NCBI GenBank assembly: GCA_015956445.1
Contig: WIUZ02000015.1
Span: 393,501 to 457,500, forward strand
Origin: Thelephora terrestris
Lineage: Eukaryota; Basidiomycota; Agaricomycetes; Thelephorales; Thelephoraceae
Length of the DNA: 64,000 nucleotides
Direction: 5' to 3'
This document shows, in pieces, positions 1 through 12,261 of this stretch (position 1 is the stretch's first letter; each line of letters starts with the position of its first letter). Below the pieces are notes generated by a model that worked only from the letters and a program-made list of their open reading frames with translations, did not search any database and was not told the DNA's origin. The translations under genes were made by a program, and so were the position numbers.

Positions 1-3000
1 GAGACCGGATGACAATCCGCGAACATGCCACTCGAAGAGGACAATGGGCCACCCGCAGAGCAGTCCATGAGGGCGTAGCCCTCTTTGCCATCTTTCGTGG
101 TTTGGACAAGCCTGGATCTCAACTTTGCAGCATGCGGCCCAGCGAAAGGAACCTTCACGACATCCCTGCGTGGGAAAGGGGTGGTATTGAATCCGACGAT
201 GTTTCCGGACGCGGGTTGTGTTCGGGCGTCCGAACTAGAGAATCCGAATATGGCTTTGAAGGCCTCCTCAATTAGTTCACTTCCTTCCTTCTTGACCTGG
301 GCGTAGAGCTTCTCCGCGTCCTCGTAAACCATTCCGCTGTACATAGTGAGTAAGCGCCAACCAAAAGTTATCCTAACGCTCAACGTACATGGCAGAGCCA
401 GGGAGAACTGATCGTAAACAGGACGTCAGTGAACATAGTTCGGATGAAGGGCACGACTTTTACCATCGTGGACTGTGAAAAATATATTCAGCGAATCTGC
501 CAGTAGAGTTGAACGATCTGACATACAGTGACACAGCAGGACCTTCTCCCATGAATCATTGATGCGGCTCTGAGGGTACACATAATCCGACCCTTTGTGT
601 CCGAAAAGCGAAGCGAGAGTGGCGAGAATCTATCGGCGAAGAGACGTCAGAGGGGTCGCAGGGGCTCAGAAACGCATAAGTACCTCGAGGTCTCTCATCA
701 AGATCTCGGACTTCCTGTTCCCTTTCTTAATCGAACCTGCCAAGGAATGATTATCCAGCAATGCAAAAAACAAGGAGGGCAGTTGTTTACCATGCGATGT
801 GTACGTTCCCCGGTGGAACTAGAAGAGCGACGAGAACAGAGTTAAGCTAGGTTTACCCAACAGAGGGCGACGATAACGTACCTCCAGATACAATTCTCCG
901 TGCCTGTAAAAGAGCGTTGAGATCCCCAGTTCGAGACAGTCTGTGAAATTACGCACCAGTTGGGTAACGCGTTCCCAGCCTTGGTTTGATCTACAATCGT
1001 CTCAAAAAACTCGTCAACGGATTGCCCCATGCTAACTGGGGGAAGTTCGCGAGCGTTATTCGTCGTGGCTCGGAGACGACGAAGCTATGATGTCATGTTG
1101 AGCATCGCTCTGGAAGGAGTGCGATGAAACGTAGCACATTTTCAAGCATGGCAGGCAGAGGGCCTCCACCACCATCACCGTTCCCGAAGACGAGAAGCGC
1201 TTTGTCGGACGATTCGATATTCTAGTCGACACTTGAATGGTAGGGAGTCCCAGATGACGAGTAGAACGGACCTTGTGATTCGTGATACCTTTGTTGATAT
1301 CGCCCGCGGTTGCTTGCGCACCGTAGGTATCTGAAAGGCGCTGTAAGAATTACGATTCCAACGTAATCCCCGCTCCTCACCAACTGGGGTCATGTGGCAC
1401 AACACTTGGGTACCATCAATACCGACCCAATTAAACGTATTGTGGGGGAAAACGTTGCTGGAAGATGATTTAGTCTCCCAATCGCCACGAAATTATACCG
1501 ACGTACATGTTGTTCCTGTACACGGATCGTTCATATGAGCTCACACAATGCGATCGAGTCGAATACATACCATGAAAGCTTCTGCGTAAAGAAGTAATCC
1601 ATCCCAGCAAGTCGGATCAACTGAGGGAGAGCACCGGTCAATCCAAAACTATCCGGCAACCACGCGGTCTTGCAACGGATTCCGAACCGACTCTGGAAGT
1701 AACGTTGACCGAAGATGAACTGACGGGCGAGTCCTTCCCCAGACGGCATGTTGGCGTCGTTCTCCACCCAGGAACCACCGATCGGGTGGAACTTTCCTTC
1801 CAGAATCTTGGCCTTGACACGCTCGAACAACTTTGGGTAGAGTTGCTCAAGCCATTTGTATTGCTATATGCGCGCTGCGGTAAGCGCGGAACCAGGGACG
1901 TGTCATGGAACGCTAACCTGAGCAGAGCTACATGCGAATCTGTGCTCTGGGTACCGTTCCATGAGGTCGATTTGGGTAGACCACGACCGGGCAACTTTCT
2001 GCTGAGTAGCGCTGAAGGGCTATATGTGCTCGCGTTAGGCCTACCCGAGGGATATAGACGAGAACACAAACCCAGAGCCTAAACATACAGAGGTAAGCAA
2101 GTGTCTTCAGCTGGCGGAGGTGGGGACTCCTACCATGCGGTATCGATATGACAATGCCCGATACCCCACACCAAACTCTCCTTATGCATCCCCTCCTCAT
2201 AAATCTTCTCCCCCTTCGCTTGCCACCCTTCTCCAAACACACCCTCCGCGATCTTGCGACATTTGCCGACAGTCGACGGATCCCGATGATCAAACACGTT
2301 GATGATCTCGTTCGCCGCCACGAGCGCCTTGTTCTCGAGTGGTGAACTCCCCGGCAAGGTCTCGATGATCTGACACAAGACTTTGAAGTCCCAAAGGAGG
2401 TGCCAGGCGTCTTCATTTGGCACCACGAGATCCGCAGACGCCAAGGAGAAGTATCTGTTCATGTCTGGCGGGGAGATCCCGCCTCCTTGCATACCGAACA
2501 GCCCGTTACAGGTGGACTCGATGACGAATTCGTAGTGTCCGGCCTTGCGAGCCTCGGGGGGGAGGATGTACTCGACGCGGCGTTCACCTCCGAAACCACC
2601 GGTGATCCCGTGGAGCGGGGTACCATCTAATAAATACACCCTCGTTAGTCAATCAAACCGAGATAACGAAGGTATATCATTCTCTTACCAGTGGAAAAAA
2701 TCATAGCCTCGCAACCGGGGTCGAACTCGAACTGAACACGCTCATACTGAAACCAATAAGCAGGAATCTTAACCGCCACCTTCCACCAATGATTCGTCCA
2801 CGAAGGTCCCAACGAAATCCCCTTCTTCGCCGGCTTAAAAGTCTGCTTCATCGCCTCCTCAAACGTAGGCTTCGATAGCCCAGGAGCGGACCACACTTCG
2901 AGCTTGACGTGTTCCGGATCGTCCGATCGGTGGACGTAGAGGACCGAGGTGAGGTTGATGTCTGAAAAATGGCCACCGACTGACCGACACACACACGGTC

Positions 3001-3186
3001 ACAACGCAATCAGCTCGGTGCGATTGCCCCCTTCCCCCTCCCCTTAATCGCTCGAACCGATGACTTACTGAAGGTACCGAGTCGGCCCTGTGTCAATCCC
3101 CTGCTCCATTTTGCACCGGGCTTCAGGTTGAGGACGGGGTATTCCCCAGAGGTAGGCCCATGATGGTGGTGACGATGACTTGCCAT
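1..3186 (-). CDS. AMS1: alpha-mannosidase, GH38 class II (Ams1/MAN2C1 type), 3' part missing at window edge
   Basis: Hydrolyses alpha-linked mannose from free oligosaccharides and N-glycans. The yeast homologue is delivered to the vacuole and the animal one is cytosolic. Start taken at the ATG at 3186, opening a His-rich N-terminus. Exons read by eye: 3186-3069, 2979-2689, 2626-2134, 2078-2072, 2019-1918, 1863-1571, 1515-1507, 1457-1381, 1330-1272, 1221-1138, 1084-957, 903-882, 828-791, 736-684, 629-527, 472-464, 407-389 and 336 to the edge. They join in frame across GT-AG introns. Diagnostic motifs: HIDTAWLWPF (zinc site), WLPDSFG (nucleophile Asp region), [41 protein letters not shown] and FHDVLPGS. 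About 700 residues are present; the family runs to about 1,000-1,100, so the C-terminal beta domain lies outside. No disabling mutation seen. Four exons are tiny (7, 9, 9 and 19 nt). Confidence 0.93.
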
Positions 3187-3652
3187 GGAAAGATCAAACT
3201 GCGGGCAATTGCTCTCAGTCACCGTGTTCTTACGAACGTCAAACGCGCGACCCACCCTCTGTAGCTGTTGGGAAAGATGCCAGAGATAGTAGGATGATGA
3301 TCGTTCGAGATGATCGTGGTACGATCAAGCTAAAACCTGGGGTCGGCGCTTGCCACCGCAGCGGCTCAACCGGACATTCCCCGCGCGTCTAAGGTCAAGC
3401 AACGCTGTCAACCCTCTGTCCAACACTTGCGTGTATAGCTTGGGGTAATACTGGAGAGAGTCCGACATCTAATTCCAAATAGAATACACAATAAAAATAA
3501 TATCCGATCGCGAGGAACGAACACATCTCAAATGTGAGCAACACTACCGATACAAAAATTACCGCAAAATCGCGGGGGGAGGAGGAAAAAATACGAAGAG
3601 TGCGAGAGAGAGGGGAGGGTAGAGATGGAAGAGATAAAACGAGCAATATCTA
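3187..3652. other. intergenic: mannosidase 5' flank and Myb 3' flank
   Basis: No coding support. It must hold the promoter of the mannosidase (start at 3186, read leftwards) and the 3' end of the first Myb gene. A purine-rich stretch lies at about 3575-3640. I see no clear TATA box. Confidence 0.4.
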
Positions 3653-5254
3653 CTATGAACTCCCGCTCAACACCACACGTTCGACGATGTCCTCTATACC
3701 AGACTCTTTCGAGTTCGGCCGGACGTGGGTCCAAGTGAGGTGTTTCCACATGTCGACGACCGTCTGACACTGGAAGTAACAGTGAGGGATCGGACAGGTC
3801 ATCGTAAATGCCGCTCCCGTCATAGCGTCAGATATATTTGGGACGACGTTAAGCGGTTCCGGGATCCCAGAACACGACAGGATACCGTTGCCGTGGGCGT
3901 CAACGGTCGACGGGTTTCGATCGGAATCGTCCTGGATCGATGGGGAGGTGACGATTTGAGTTGGTGGGCCCGCTGAGGACCATGGCTGCTGTGAAGGGAT
4001 CTCGGTCCAAAAACCCGTCTGGATCGGATCTGCTTCGAAGCCAAACATTCGCGAATCGTTCTCGAACAGCCCGGATACGCAACCCGTCGCGGGGAAAGAA
4101 AAGTTTTGGGAAGGATGGTGGTGAGTTTCGCCCACGTCGGTCGAACAAGCGATACGCTCGACAGGGGCCGAGGGATACGACGCGCTTGGCAATGCCTCGA
4201 CCACCATCACGCGATTTGAGGGTGAGGCATCTGATGGAGTCGAAGGGTGCCAGGATGACAATGAGGACGTTGATGGCGACCGGTCGCACTCCGCAAACGT
4301 AAACACTGGAGACGGAGAGGTGGTTTCCGAGGGTGTAGAGAACTAAAAGATGATAAAATGGAGTAATATGTGAGAAGGGTTAGGCACGATCAGGGTGAAT
4401 CCCAACTAACGTTGAGAAGCGACGAATCCAGGGGGCTCTCGGATGTTCTTTCCGATGGCGTTACTTCTCGTTCTTCACTGCTAGCGGAGGCCGCGCGGAG
4501 CCGTTGCAAACTCTGTAATCGGTTACGACAATGCACAGCTAGCGACGAAAAACGGACGGAGTTCAGCCTTCCGCATCGCAACGAAAAAACAGAAAAAGAA
4601 AATCCACACACCAGGTCGGCCTTGGAGGGTAGACGAGATCGCGTGCCATTTGTTTCCGAGCTGCTGAAAGACTTCCCAGAGTTGATCATCCTCTTCTTTC
4701 GACCACGGGTCTCGGCCTGAGGAACGTTTGCGGTTAGCGTCCATCCATGTCCGGCACATAGTAACTTACGAATGGAAGGATCCACAGCTTCCTTGTACCG
4801 TTTGGCACATTGATCGTCCGTCCGACCAGGAAGATCTTTCGCAACTTCATACCAGCGTTTTCCGTGCTTGTTAACAGCCTCCAAGAGAGCTGCATCTTCG
4901 CTGGTCGACCATCGGCCTTGAAACAAACATGAGTCCGGAGACGGGAAGAGAAGCGCCGCGACTAGTACCTTTGCGGAGTTTGGGATCAAGCGAGTGGATC
5001 CACCGTTTTCTGCAGGCCTTATTATCCCGACCTACGCGCCTTCGGTCAACATACATGAAGCAAGGGTAAACATCAAACGTACCAGACATCGATTTCGCAA
5101 CATGTTTCCAACATATCTTAGCACCGCCTGAACGAGTGTTAGCATGTGGGTCCTGCCATATTCACAGGAACGGCAAACACCCACAAGCAGCAACGGCATC
5201 TATCAGCAGCTTGTCCTCTTCAGGCGTCCACGGCGTAAACCTCGGAGGGGTCAT
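3653..5254 (-). CDS. Myb-type DNA-binding protein with three Myb repeats and a C-terminal C2H2-like finger
   Basis: Probable nuclear transcription factor. The start at 5254 gives MTPPRFTPWTPEEDKLL directly into the first Myb repeat. Repeat 1 ends at GRDNKACRKRWIHSLDPKLRKG-type sequence. Repeat 2 starts GRWSTSEDAALLEAV and ends DDQCAKRYKEAVDPS. Repeat 3 holds DPWSKEEDDQLWEVFQQLG and ends HCRNRLQSL. The repeats are separated by short introns whose removal keeps the frame. After repeat 3 the frame stays open to about 4390, then a clean intron (gttagt...tttag) joins it to a 217-residue tail (4306-3653). The tail ends in a finger fitting C-X4-C-X12-H-X4-H (CPIPHC ... HLTWTH). Joining the tail is my inference, supported by the same layout in the paralogue at 10414-12261; the tail could instead be a separate gene. 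Confidence 0.8.
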
Positions 5255-7892
5255 GTGCGGGTAAGTGAGGGAGAAGTAGAGGGAGGCGGAGAGGTTGAAC
5301 GGAGGAGAGGAAGGGGGAGAATCGGCTACGATGCAGTCCAGTTATAAGGGATCTCCGGTCGAAACTCTAAACCAGAAGTGTAGGTCAGCTTCCGTGATCT
5401 TTTGTGCTTCCCGATCGGGAGGAACGCGGGCACGGACACCAGAAAAAAATGCGAGCAGGAGGGAAAATACATCCACCGAAAATGTTACCATAATTCTGAT
5501 TGACGACGGAGGAGTGCACGATGAGGAACATCTCGGCAGCTGAAGTGAAGTGGATCTGATCTCGACCGGCCCATGTCACACGGGATGATACATGTACGTA
5601 CCCGCGGTGCTTCGCCAAGCGGCGTCCGGGCGGGACTCGAATTCAAAATTGAGACCGCGTCAGCGCAGTCAGTGTTCCATATCCAGTGGTGGGGGTTTGG
5701 AGAAAAATAAAACCCCTTTACTTGGTCAATTGGCCACAGGGACACGCGGCGTTACGAATCATCCAAGTCAACGTTAACCGGCGTGAGGTAGGAACGTGTG
5801 ATGGCCGGTGTGACCTCGAGCACCAGTCGGAGCTAACAATTCGTCGTCTCGCCTGCTCTCACGCTGCTAACGCGATTTTACGACAATTTGAAGGTGGAAG
5901 GACAAGGATCACGGTTCCGTAGGGAGAAGTAAGATGGGGGTCCGCTCCAAAGCGGCATCGGATGAAGCCGATGGGAATGGCCAAGACCTCTGGCATCGTC
6001 TCCTTCGGCCTCTACCGGCCCAACACCCAAACGGCAGGGACAATTCAGTCGAGACAACGCCGCACACCGTGCAGGGTCACCTCGCCCACCAAAAAAACAC
6101 CGGCGCTTTGGACGATATGATTGGTCTGTCGCCTGGGGGCCAGTCACGTGTACAGCACTTTCCCGCCCGCGTATTACTATGAGCGGTTTACAGGCCGAAA
6201 CAATAGCAAAACTGGTGCATACCATATGGTCAACATCGCCTCCCTACGCCCCCATACACTCATGGAAGATACGTTACCCCGACGCTCTTTTCGTGTATTT
6301 ATCCGCTCAGCAAAATCCACAATACGAAACCCCAGGTGGGCTTGTTGCCGCACGGCATCCTCCGTGACGGTTTCGCTCTCACCAAAACAACAATACCTAT
6401 GCGACAGTCAAACGACCGCTGAGATGGCGCAATTCACACAGACCCATATCATCCAGGGAGAGGTGGTCTATGCGCGCGCCTTTAGCATTCACGTGGACTT
6501 GAGACGTTCAAGGGGTACCGCTACCGACAAATAATACATGTACAAGATGATTCAATAGACCCGTCGGGAACTCGTCTGGGAAGCTTCGGAGCCGCAGATG
6601 CCTCCACGCGATGCGCTCCCCTCCATTTGGAGCCGCCGGCAACCTTAGAATGCCCTTCGACTCAAATCTCAAGGCTTCCACGAAAAAGCCGGCGGGTGAG
6701 ACTGGTACGGACGACGCGGAGAGCAGCAGTGGGCGAAGTACTCATCCAACCCACACTCACGACGTGACTCTCTACCTCATCTTTGAATCTCAGCGGCACG
6801 CAATCACTAAGTCATGCATCGAAACCAGTACACCGCAACCTCTGCCGGATTAGGCGCTCACCCCTCTCCAATACGCACAAACGGCATCACTCAAAACCCA
6901 AAACAGGTGCCACAAAAGCACTCCACCGTTCCGACGGCTGTCGCTTCGCGCTCGTCACAGTTCACCATTCATTATCTCTACGTGTTCGCGCGAAGTTTGT
7001 TTTACGGACTGCTCGCGTGGCTATGTGGCCCTGCATCCGAACAAAAACACGCTCCACATTCATTTTTCCGGGGCTGCGGAGAGGCGCCTACATCTGTGGT
7101 TACAAGTCATTAAGAGAGGGGGGGTGAGCAGGGGTACGCATTCGATACCCGGCGGTAGGAAAAGGGGTATGGTCTTCTGAGCGAGGAAGCCTCCATTCTA
7201 CGACGGAGGCAAACAAACCAAACGGAAGAATCTTTACACACAAATCAAATCCACCTCAGGGCGATGGGGAGTCTCCGAGCTTCAACGACGCAGTCGCCAA
7301 GTTCCGTACTTCGGAGCTCAATAACTAGCCTTGGCCCGCGGGTTTCGGTTTCGTACACGCGCATAGGTGGGAGAGGTGAGGTCACGATGGCCACCTAGTG
7401 AGCCACCCAGATCTACCGTGATCAAGAGGATCGTTAACACCGACGTTAATGACGTTACCTCGTTCGCCGTACGCCATACGGTCGCGTGAGACCAATGGAA
7501 CGGCATTACGGGGCCCGAACCTCTTCCAACTCCATACCTTCATACAGCGCCAACCGTTCGAACCGCATGGGGTTGGTTTGAATTCCACGCATTCAGATTG
7601 CACGGCCGGAAATCGATCGTCCAAGACACGGCCGTCATCAGGAAGTACGGAGAAGTAACGTCCTCCCACGCGAACTACCAAGCTCGCATCTAATTTGCCT
7701 TTTTGGATTTTTGACTTGTGGTTTTGGCTACAAGCATCACAGCGAAGGACGGAACCAATCATCGTGCGGGTCTAATCGGGTCCTTTTTTCGTGAACCAGT
7801 TACACAGCCTCTGGGGACTGGTCTGTCCTTCGGCTTGTGTCTAAGGTGACCAGATATCTCCGTCCGCACACGACGATCACGATGGCTCCGAT

Positions 7893-7915
7893 GGGGGGGG
7901 GGGGGGGGGGGGGGG
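7893..7915 (+). repeat. poly-G homopolymer, 23 G
   Basis: An uninterrupted run of 23 G on the plus strand, in the unassigned stretch between the two Myb genes. It is able to form G-quadruplexes, is prone to replication slippage, and its length may be wrong in the assembly. Confidence 0.95.
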
Positions 7916-9046
7916 TACGGAGTTCAAAGAGCCGTGGGAAGCCCGGGCTTCTTCCGTTTCCGGCGGATCTGGCAACAGAGTTCTCAGTTAACCCGAACAG
8001 GGCTTGTGGCCCAGGCCGAGGTCCTCCCCCACAACAGGCTGCGACGCATCAGTCTGATCGATTTACTTCCCACGCGACCGAGGGGAAACCCACAACGGTT
8101 TCACCAGCAACCCCGTTTCTCCTAAACTTCAACGCGACCCGAAAAGACTACGCCCGCCTTGGCCCGAGAATAATCCGAGCCCTGGTTCTATATTCTCCCC
8201 TTTCTCCTGGGGTGGAAGGGGGGGGGGGACGTTTTGAGTGGACAGTGCACCATTTTCACGGTGTCGTCACGGCGACTTTGAACTCCAATAGGCAAATGTC
8301 TTGAAGATCTGATCGTCGGCACTTTTGTCAGTAAAGTTCGCGGTCCCTCAAATTCAGCAAACCGAGATCATACAGCGGTTTCTCTTCGGGTGGCCATAAA
8401 ATACCGAAATCCGGCAGTCTCCGCCCCGGTTGGTAGCACGCGGTCCGACTCCGAGACCGAAACCAACGCAGCACAGGGCCACCTTTGCAAAAAATGACCA
8501 AGTAAAAACCCAAGCAACCCGAAAGTTCAAGTTCACCACGTGATTCCAGTCGCCAATCACGTGTTTCAATTTGGCGTCACGGGAACCGCGTCCACTGCAA
8601 TTTCTTTTTTTCAAGTGGCCCTCCTTTTGCCCTGAGCGGTAAAGTTTGGGAACTGAGTCACTTGAAGCTGTGGCAAACGATTGGATGGCTATCAGAAAGC
8701 GAGGTTCTAGACCCACCTTATTGACAACTGTATTCTTCCTCCCCCCATCTCATCACCGACCAATCTAGCGCTCGTTACCGGCATCAGAAACGCCTCAGCG
8801 ATGTACATACAGTGCTTACGGACTCACTACTTGACGCACCTCCAAAGCCAGAAAGGGCATAGTCGAGGTCAATCACAAGCATATAGTCGACACGGAGATG
8901 AATCTCGTCGCTTGGACTTACCCTCCTTACCGTTCTAGGAGCATAACACCACGCTCGGCATTCCCCGCGGTTGACGATGGGGAGGGAACAACTCCCAGCA
9001 AGAGATCGGTCCGCTGAGGCGCTTACAATACATCTCGGCCGCACCA

Positions 9047-9985
9047 GTTCTATTCGCACCGCTTACAATCGCCCAATTCGCTCACAGACCCACCCACGGC
9101 GAGCGCGGCCGTCAACTTCCAAAACCCAAACTCGCTGCGCGCGCGACTTGAAATCAATGTCCCTCTAAAAGGGGATCCCGGCGCATCTCTCCAAGTCCAA
9201 ATGAAATACGGTAACACCCCTCCTCTCACACCCCACGGATGGGAACCTTTTTCTATGGTCGATGACGTGACGCTTGGTCAATCAGAGCGTGCACGATCGC
9301 TCTCCACGACGCACCTGGAGGATGGTTGATTCTTCGCACGCCTTCAAACAGCTCCAAAAGCGACGGCGAACACTGGCTTTCATAACGATCGGTCGCACCG
9401 GCCCGGCCCCTCCAGAAACACACACACATAATATTCTGATATCCAACGCATCGAAAACGGTGGGAACAGGTTCTGACATCTGTGGCGGAGAGGCAGATCT
9501 GGGGTATACATCAATATTCCTCACCCCCCACTGTCTGGATTACCTCGGCCACCTTCCGTTGCGCTACTCCCTGGCATTTTCAGAGTGGAAGTGGCAGATG
9601 CGCTCGAGGTAGGGGTACATGAGAGCATACGGCGCACAGCGAATTTCCGTTACTTTTCGACGTTCCACGATCAGACGTTATGCAAAAGCTATGCCATGTG
9701 GAAGGCTGAGACCGCAGGCGAGCAACGTCCGATTCAACGTTCAATGACATGGGTTTCGAATCTCCATCCGATGCACCGATGGTAGTCCGTTACGCAAGTG
9801 CATACCCCCTTTCGTGGCGATTCTTTCAACTTGCTCCTTGGAGGTTGGCTCGCCACCTGTCAAAACAGTCTCATCATTGCCGTCATCGTCCTCATCAACG
9901 TAACTGTCACGTTGGCTCTCATGTTTTTTGGGGTGTCAATACAACGTTCGATTTCATCCTTATTGATGGACAGATTAAGTAACAT
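9047..9985 (+). CDS. possible exons of an unidentified membrane protein
   Basis: Weak call. An open frame ending with a TGA at 9327-9329 contains a coding-like stretch including LRARLEINVPLKGDP and MKYGNTPPLTPHGWEPF. Further downstream another frame contains ANFRYFSTFHDQTLCKSY, and a third has one strongly hydrophobic helix followed by a basic tail (9798-9985). I could not find splice sites that join them convincingly and recognise no family. It may be a decayed gene. Confidence 0.2.
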
Positions 9986-10413
9986 GATTACGGGTATGTA
10001 CGCATGTGGTGGTTACGTTTTAGGAATTCCAAGAAGTAGCGTCAAGTCCGTGGAAAACAATGTCGCTGGGACACGGCGGGTTTGATGGTGGAGACAACAA
10101 AGATAGCGCAAGCTACAGGTCAGTAAATTAATCGGGAGGATGCAACAGCAGAGAGCACAACACAAGTAAAACAACCGGAGGGTGAAAGCATAACATATGA
10201 AAAGATTGGGAGGGAATCCCTGATGCTGAGTATGGAGTGCAGATCAATGGCCAGAGTGTGCGGAATGAGACAACAAATGAGAAAACTTGAAGGCAATTAT
10301 GAGGAAAGCATTGATAATCGAGTCGGGGAATCTAGAGAACTTAAACGGAGATGAAGATGACAGCGGGCATGAAAGCAGGAGGAAAAGAAGGGTCCTTCGC
10401 GTTTGCGCACAAA

Positions 10414-12261
10414 TCAGCGACTTTGAACATTGTAATCGTGGGGATGATGGACAGATCCCAAACAATCGGTGGTATCATCGTGCCCCCCGCCGCTTCTTGG
10501 AATGGCCGGGTGGAGCCAGGAAGAATATCTCCACCCCTCTGGGGCCTGGTTCGGGGCGGTGTAATACCCGTAGTTGGGAACCGGATGTGTTACCCACCCC
10601 CTGTCAGATTCCGGTTCGCTCTCGTACCCACAATTGTGGTCGGGAGACTCGTAGCCGCTGGCGGGTGGGTAGTATGCGCCATGCGGGTGTCCATCAGCGG
10701 AACCGTCACACTGGGAGGTCTCGTGTTCGGGGAGAGAAGACTGTTGGTAGTAACGGCCGTCGATAGCATCGCACTGATACCGGGGAAGATAGACGTTGTG
10801 GGTGGTATGGTGACCTTGTGAGTTGTTGATAGTGTGCTCCTGAGTTGGATCAAAGGGACTGGTCGGTGAGCCAGTGGAAGCAAAAGAGAACGAAGATCGG
10901 GTAGAAGATGCTGTAGTGGGAGGAGGCGTCGTGCCGTAACCAGAAGAAGTGTCGGACTCTTGGGATCCGTAGTGATAGTTGTGTTCCACACGAGTAAAAT
11001 TCGTCTGTATGATGAGATTAACGGGAGTCGGGGCGACGAGATGAACTTCCTCCGTTGGGGTATGAGGAGACGGGGAATAACTTTCGGCATATGAGGGAGG
11101 GTAGTAACCAGGACCAACAAGATCCAAAGTCCCGTTCGGAGGAGCTATGTGTTGTTCATGGTATTGCGGCTCCGGGTAAGTAGGAGGGTACAGCTGGGGC
11201 TGACCGACGCCCTCGTCGTACGAAGTGTCGGATTGGTGGCCTCCCCACGAAGCCCCCCGGAGTGGGAAATGGCCGGACGGGGAGCCTCCTTCCCTGGTGT
11301 TCTCGAACATTGCCTGATAAGTTACCTATAATAAACAAGCATAATGAGGACCGAGCCGATAGTTAGAGCAGACCACTACAGACCTCAGGTCCGTGAACCG
11401 GAAGACGATAAAATGGGTTTTCGTGGAGCTCTGACCTGGCGGCGGGACCGTCCTCGATCCTGCCAGCCCGCACGAGGCTCAGCCAACGATTGCGACACTA
11501 GAGATGACCCGTCACGTGGATTCAAACGAGTAAGAGATTGACTAAACGTACCTGGACAGGTGGTCGCCCGTCGAGGGAGGCAGCGATGTCGTTCCATTTA
11601 CGACCGTGGACTCGGAACATCGCAATTAGCTTATCGTCCTCATGCTCAGCCCAAGGACCTCGCTTGATGTTCGGGTCGAGAGCCTCCCTCCATCGCTAGA
11701 GTAAACAGGTCAGGGATCGCCGTGCGCAACTCGCTGATGACGCACTTTAGCACATTGATCATCGGTCCGTCCGTTGTCTAGCATACGGGCAACCTGGAAC
11801 CAGTGCTTTCCGTGAACCTTTACCGCCTCTGTGAGGGAAAGGTCTTCTGCTGGGGTCCATCGGCCTGTAATCGATCACGGTGGTCAGAGAGAAACCCACA
11901 GGTCGAGTTCGCTTCATTCGTACCTTTGCGTAGACCGGGATTAAGGGAATGGATCCACCTGTAATATTTGCATAACCTCGGCGACAGAAGAACCTGGAGG
12001 AGAGAGATACGTACCTCTTCCTGCACGACTTATTGTTCCTGCCTGGCAACGCAGCAGCCACCGATCTCCAGCAGATCGAGCGGCCGTTGGCTTCAAAAGT
12101 GTCAGCAAAACTACTGGAATGCGACAACACATGGGAAAGTCACCTTTGAGAACCTGAGCGAAGAGGACCTTGTCTTCCGCGGCAGTCCAGCGGTTCTCAC
12201 ACCGAATCTTCCTGCCGCAAGTCTCGCCGAAGGTTGGAGCAGAGTCAGTCAGGGCGTTCAT
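10414..12261 (-). CDS. Myb-type DNA-binding protein, three repeats, long Pro/Ser/Tyr-rich tail
   Basis: Paralogue of the Myb gene at 3653-5254, on the same strand. Start chosen at 12261 (MNALTDSAPTFGETCG...); an in-frame upstream ATG near 12360 is possible. Repeat 1 begins ENRWTAAEDKVLFAQVLK and, after a 54-nt intron, continues NGRSICWRSVAAALPGRNN and SCRKR. A further intron precedes WIHSLNPGLRKG. Repeat 2 has RWTPAEDLSLTEAVKVHGKH and DDQCAK. Repeat 3 has RWREALDPNIKRGPWAEHED, then IAMFRVHGRKWNDIAASLDG, then after an intron CRNRWLSLVRAGRIEDG. A last intron joins about 300 residues rich in Pro, Ser, Tyr and His, ending at 10414. Unlike its paralogue the tail has no zinc finger. Probable nuclear regulator; targets unknown. 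Confidence 0.8.

Larger units (their letters stand above)
5255..10413. other. long stretch without an assignable gene
   Basis: Many short ORFs occur on both strands but none has recognisable motifs. The best coding-like pieces are on the plus strand: about 6121-6534 (137 residues open, no motif), about 9047-9329, and 9798-9985, which contains a hydrophobic segment (SLIIAVIVLINVTVTLALMF) that could be one membrane helix. They could be exons of one plus-strand gene, but I could not connect them. A 23-G homopolymer lies inside. The interval also contains the 5' flank of the first Myb gene and the 3' flank of the second. Confidence 0.4.

Noticed and set aside
5630-5690. tRNA-like stretch with a B-box-like GACTCGAATTC on the minus reading
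   Set aside because: The T-arm does not pair and no cloverleaf with acceptor stem can be drawn.
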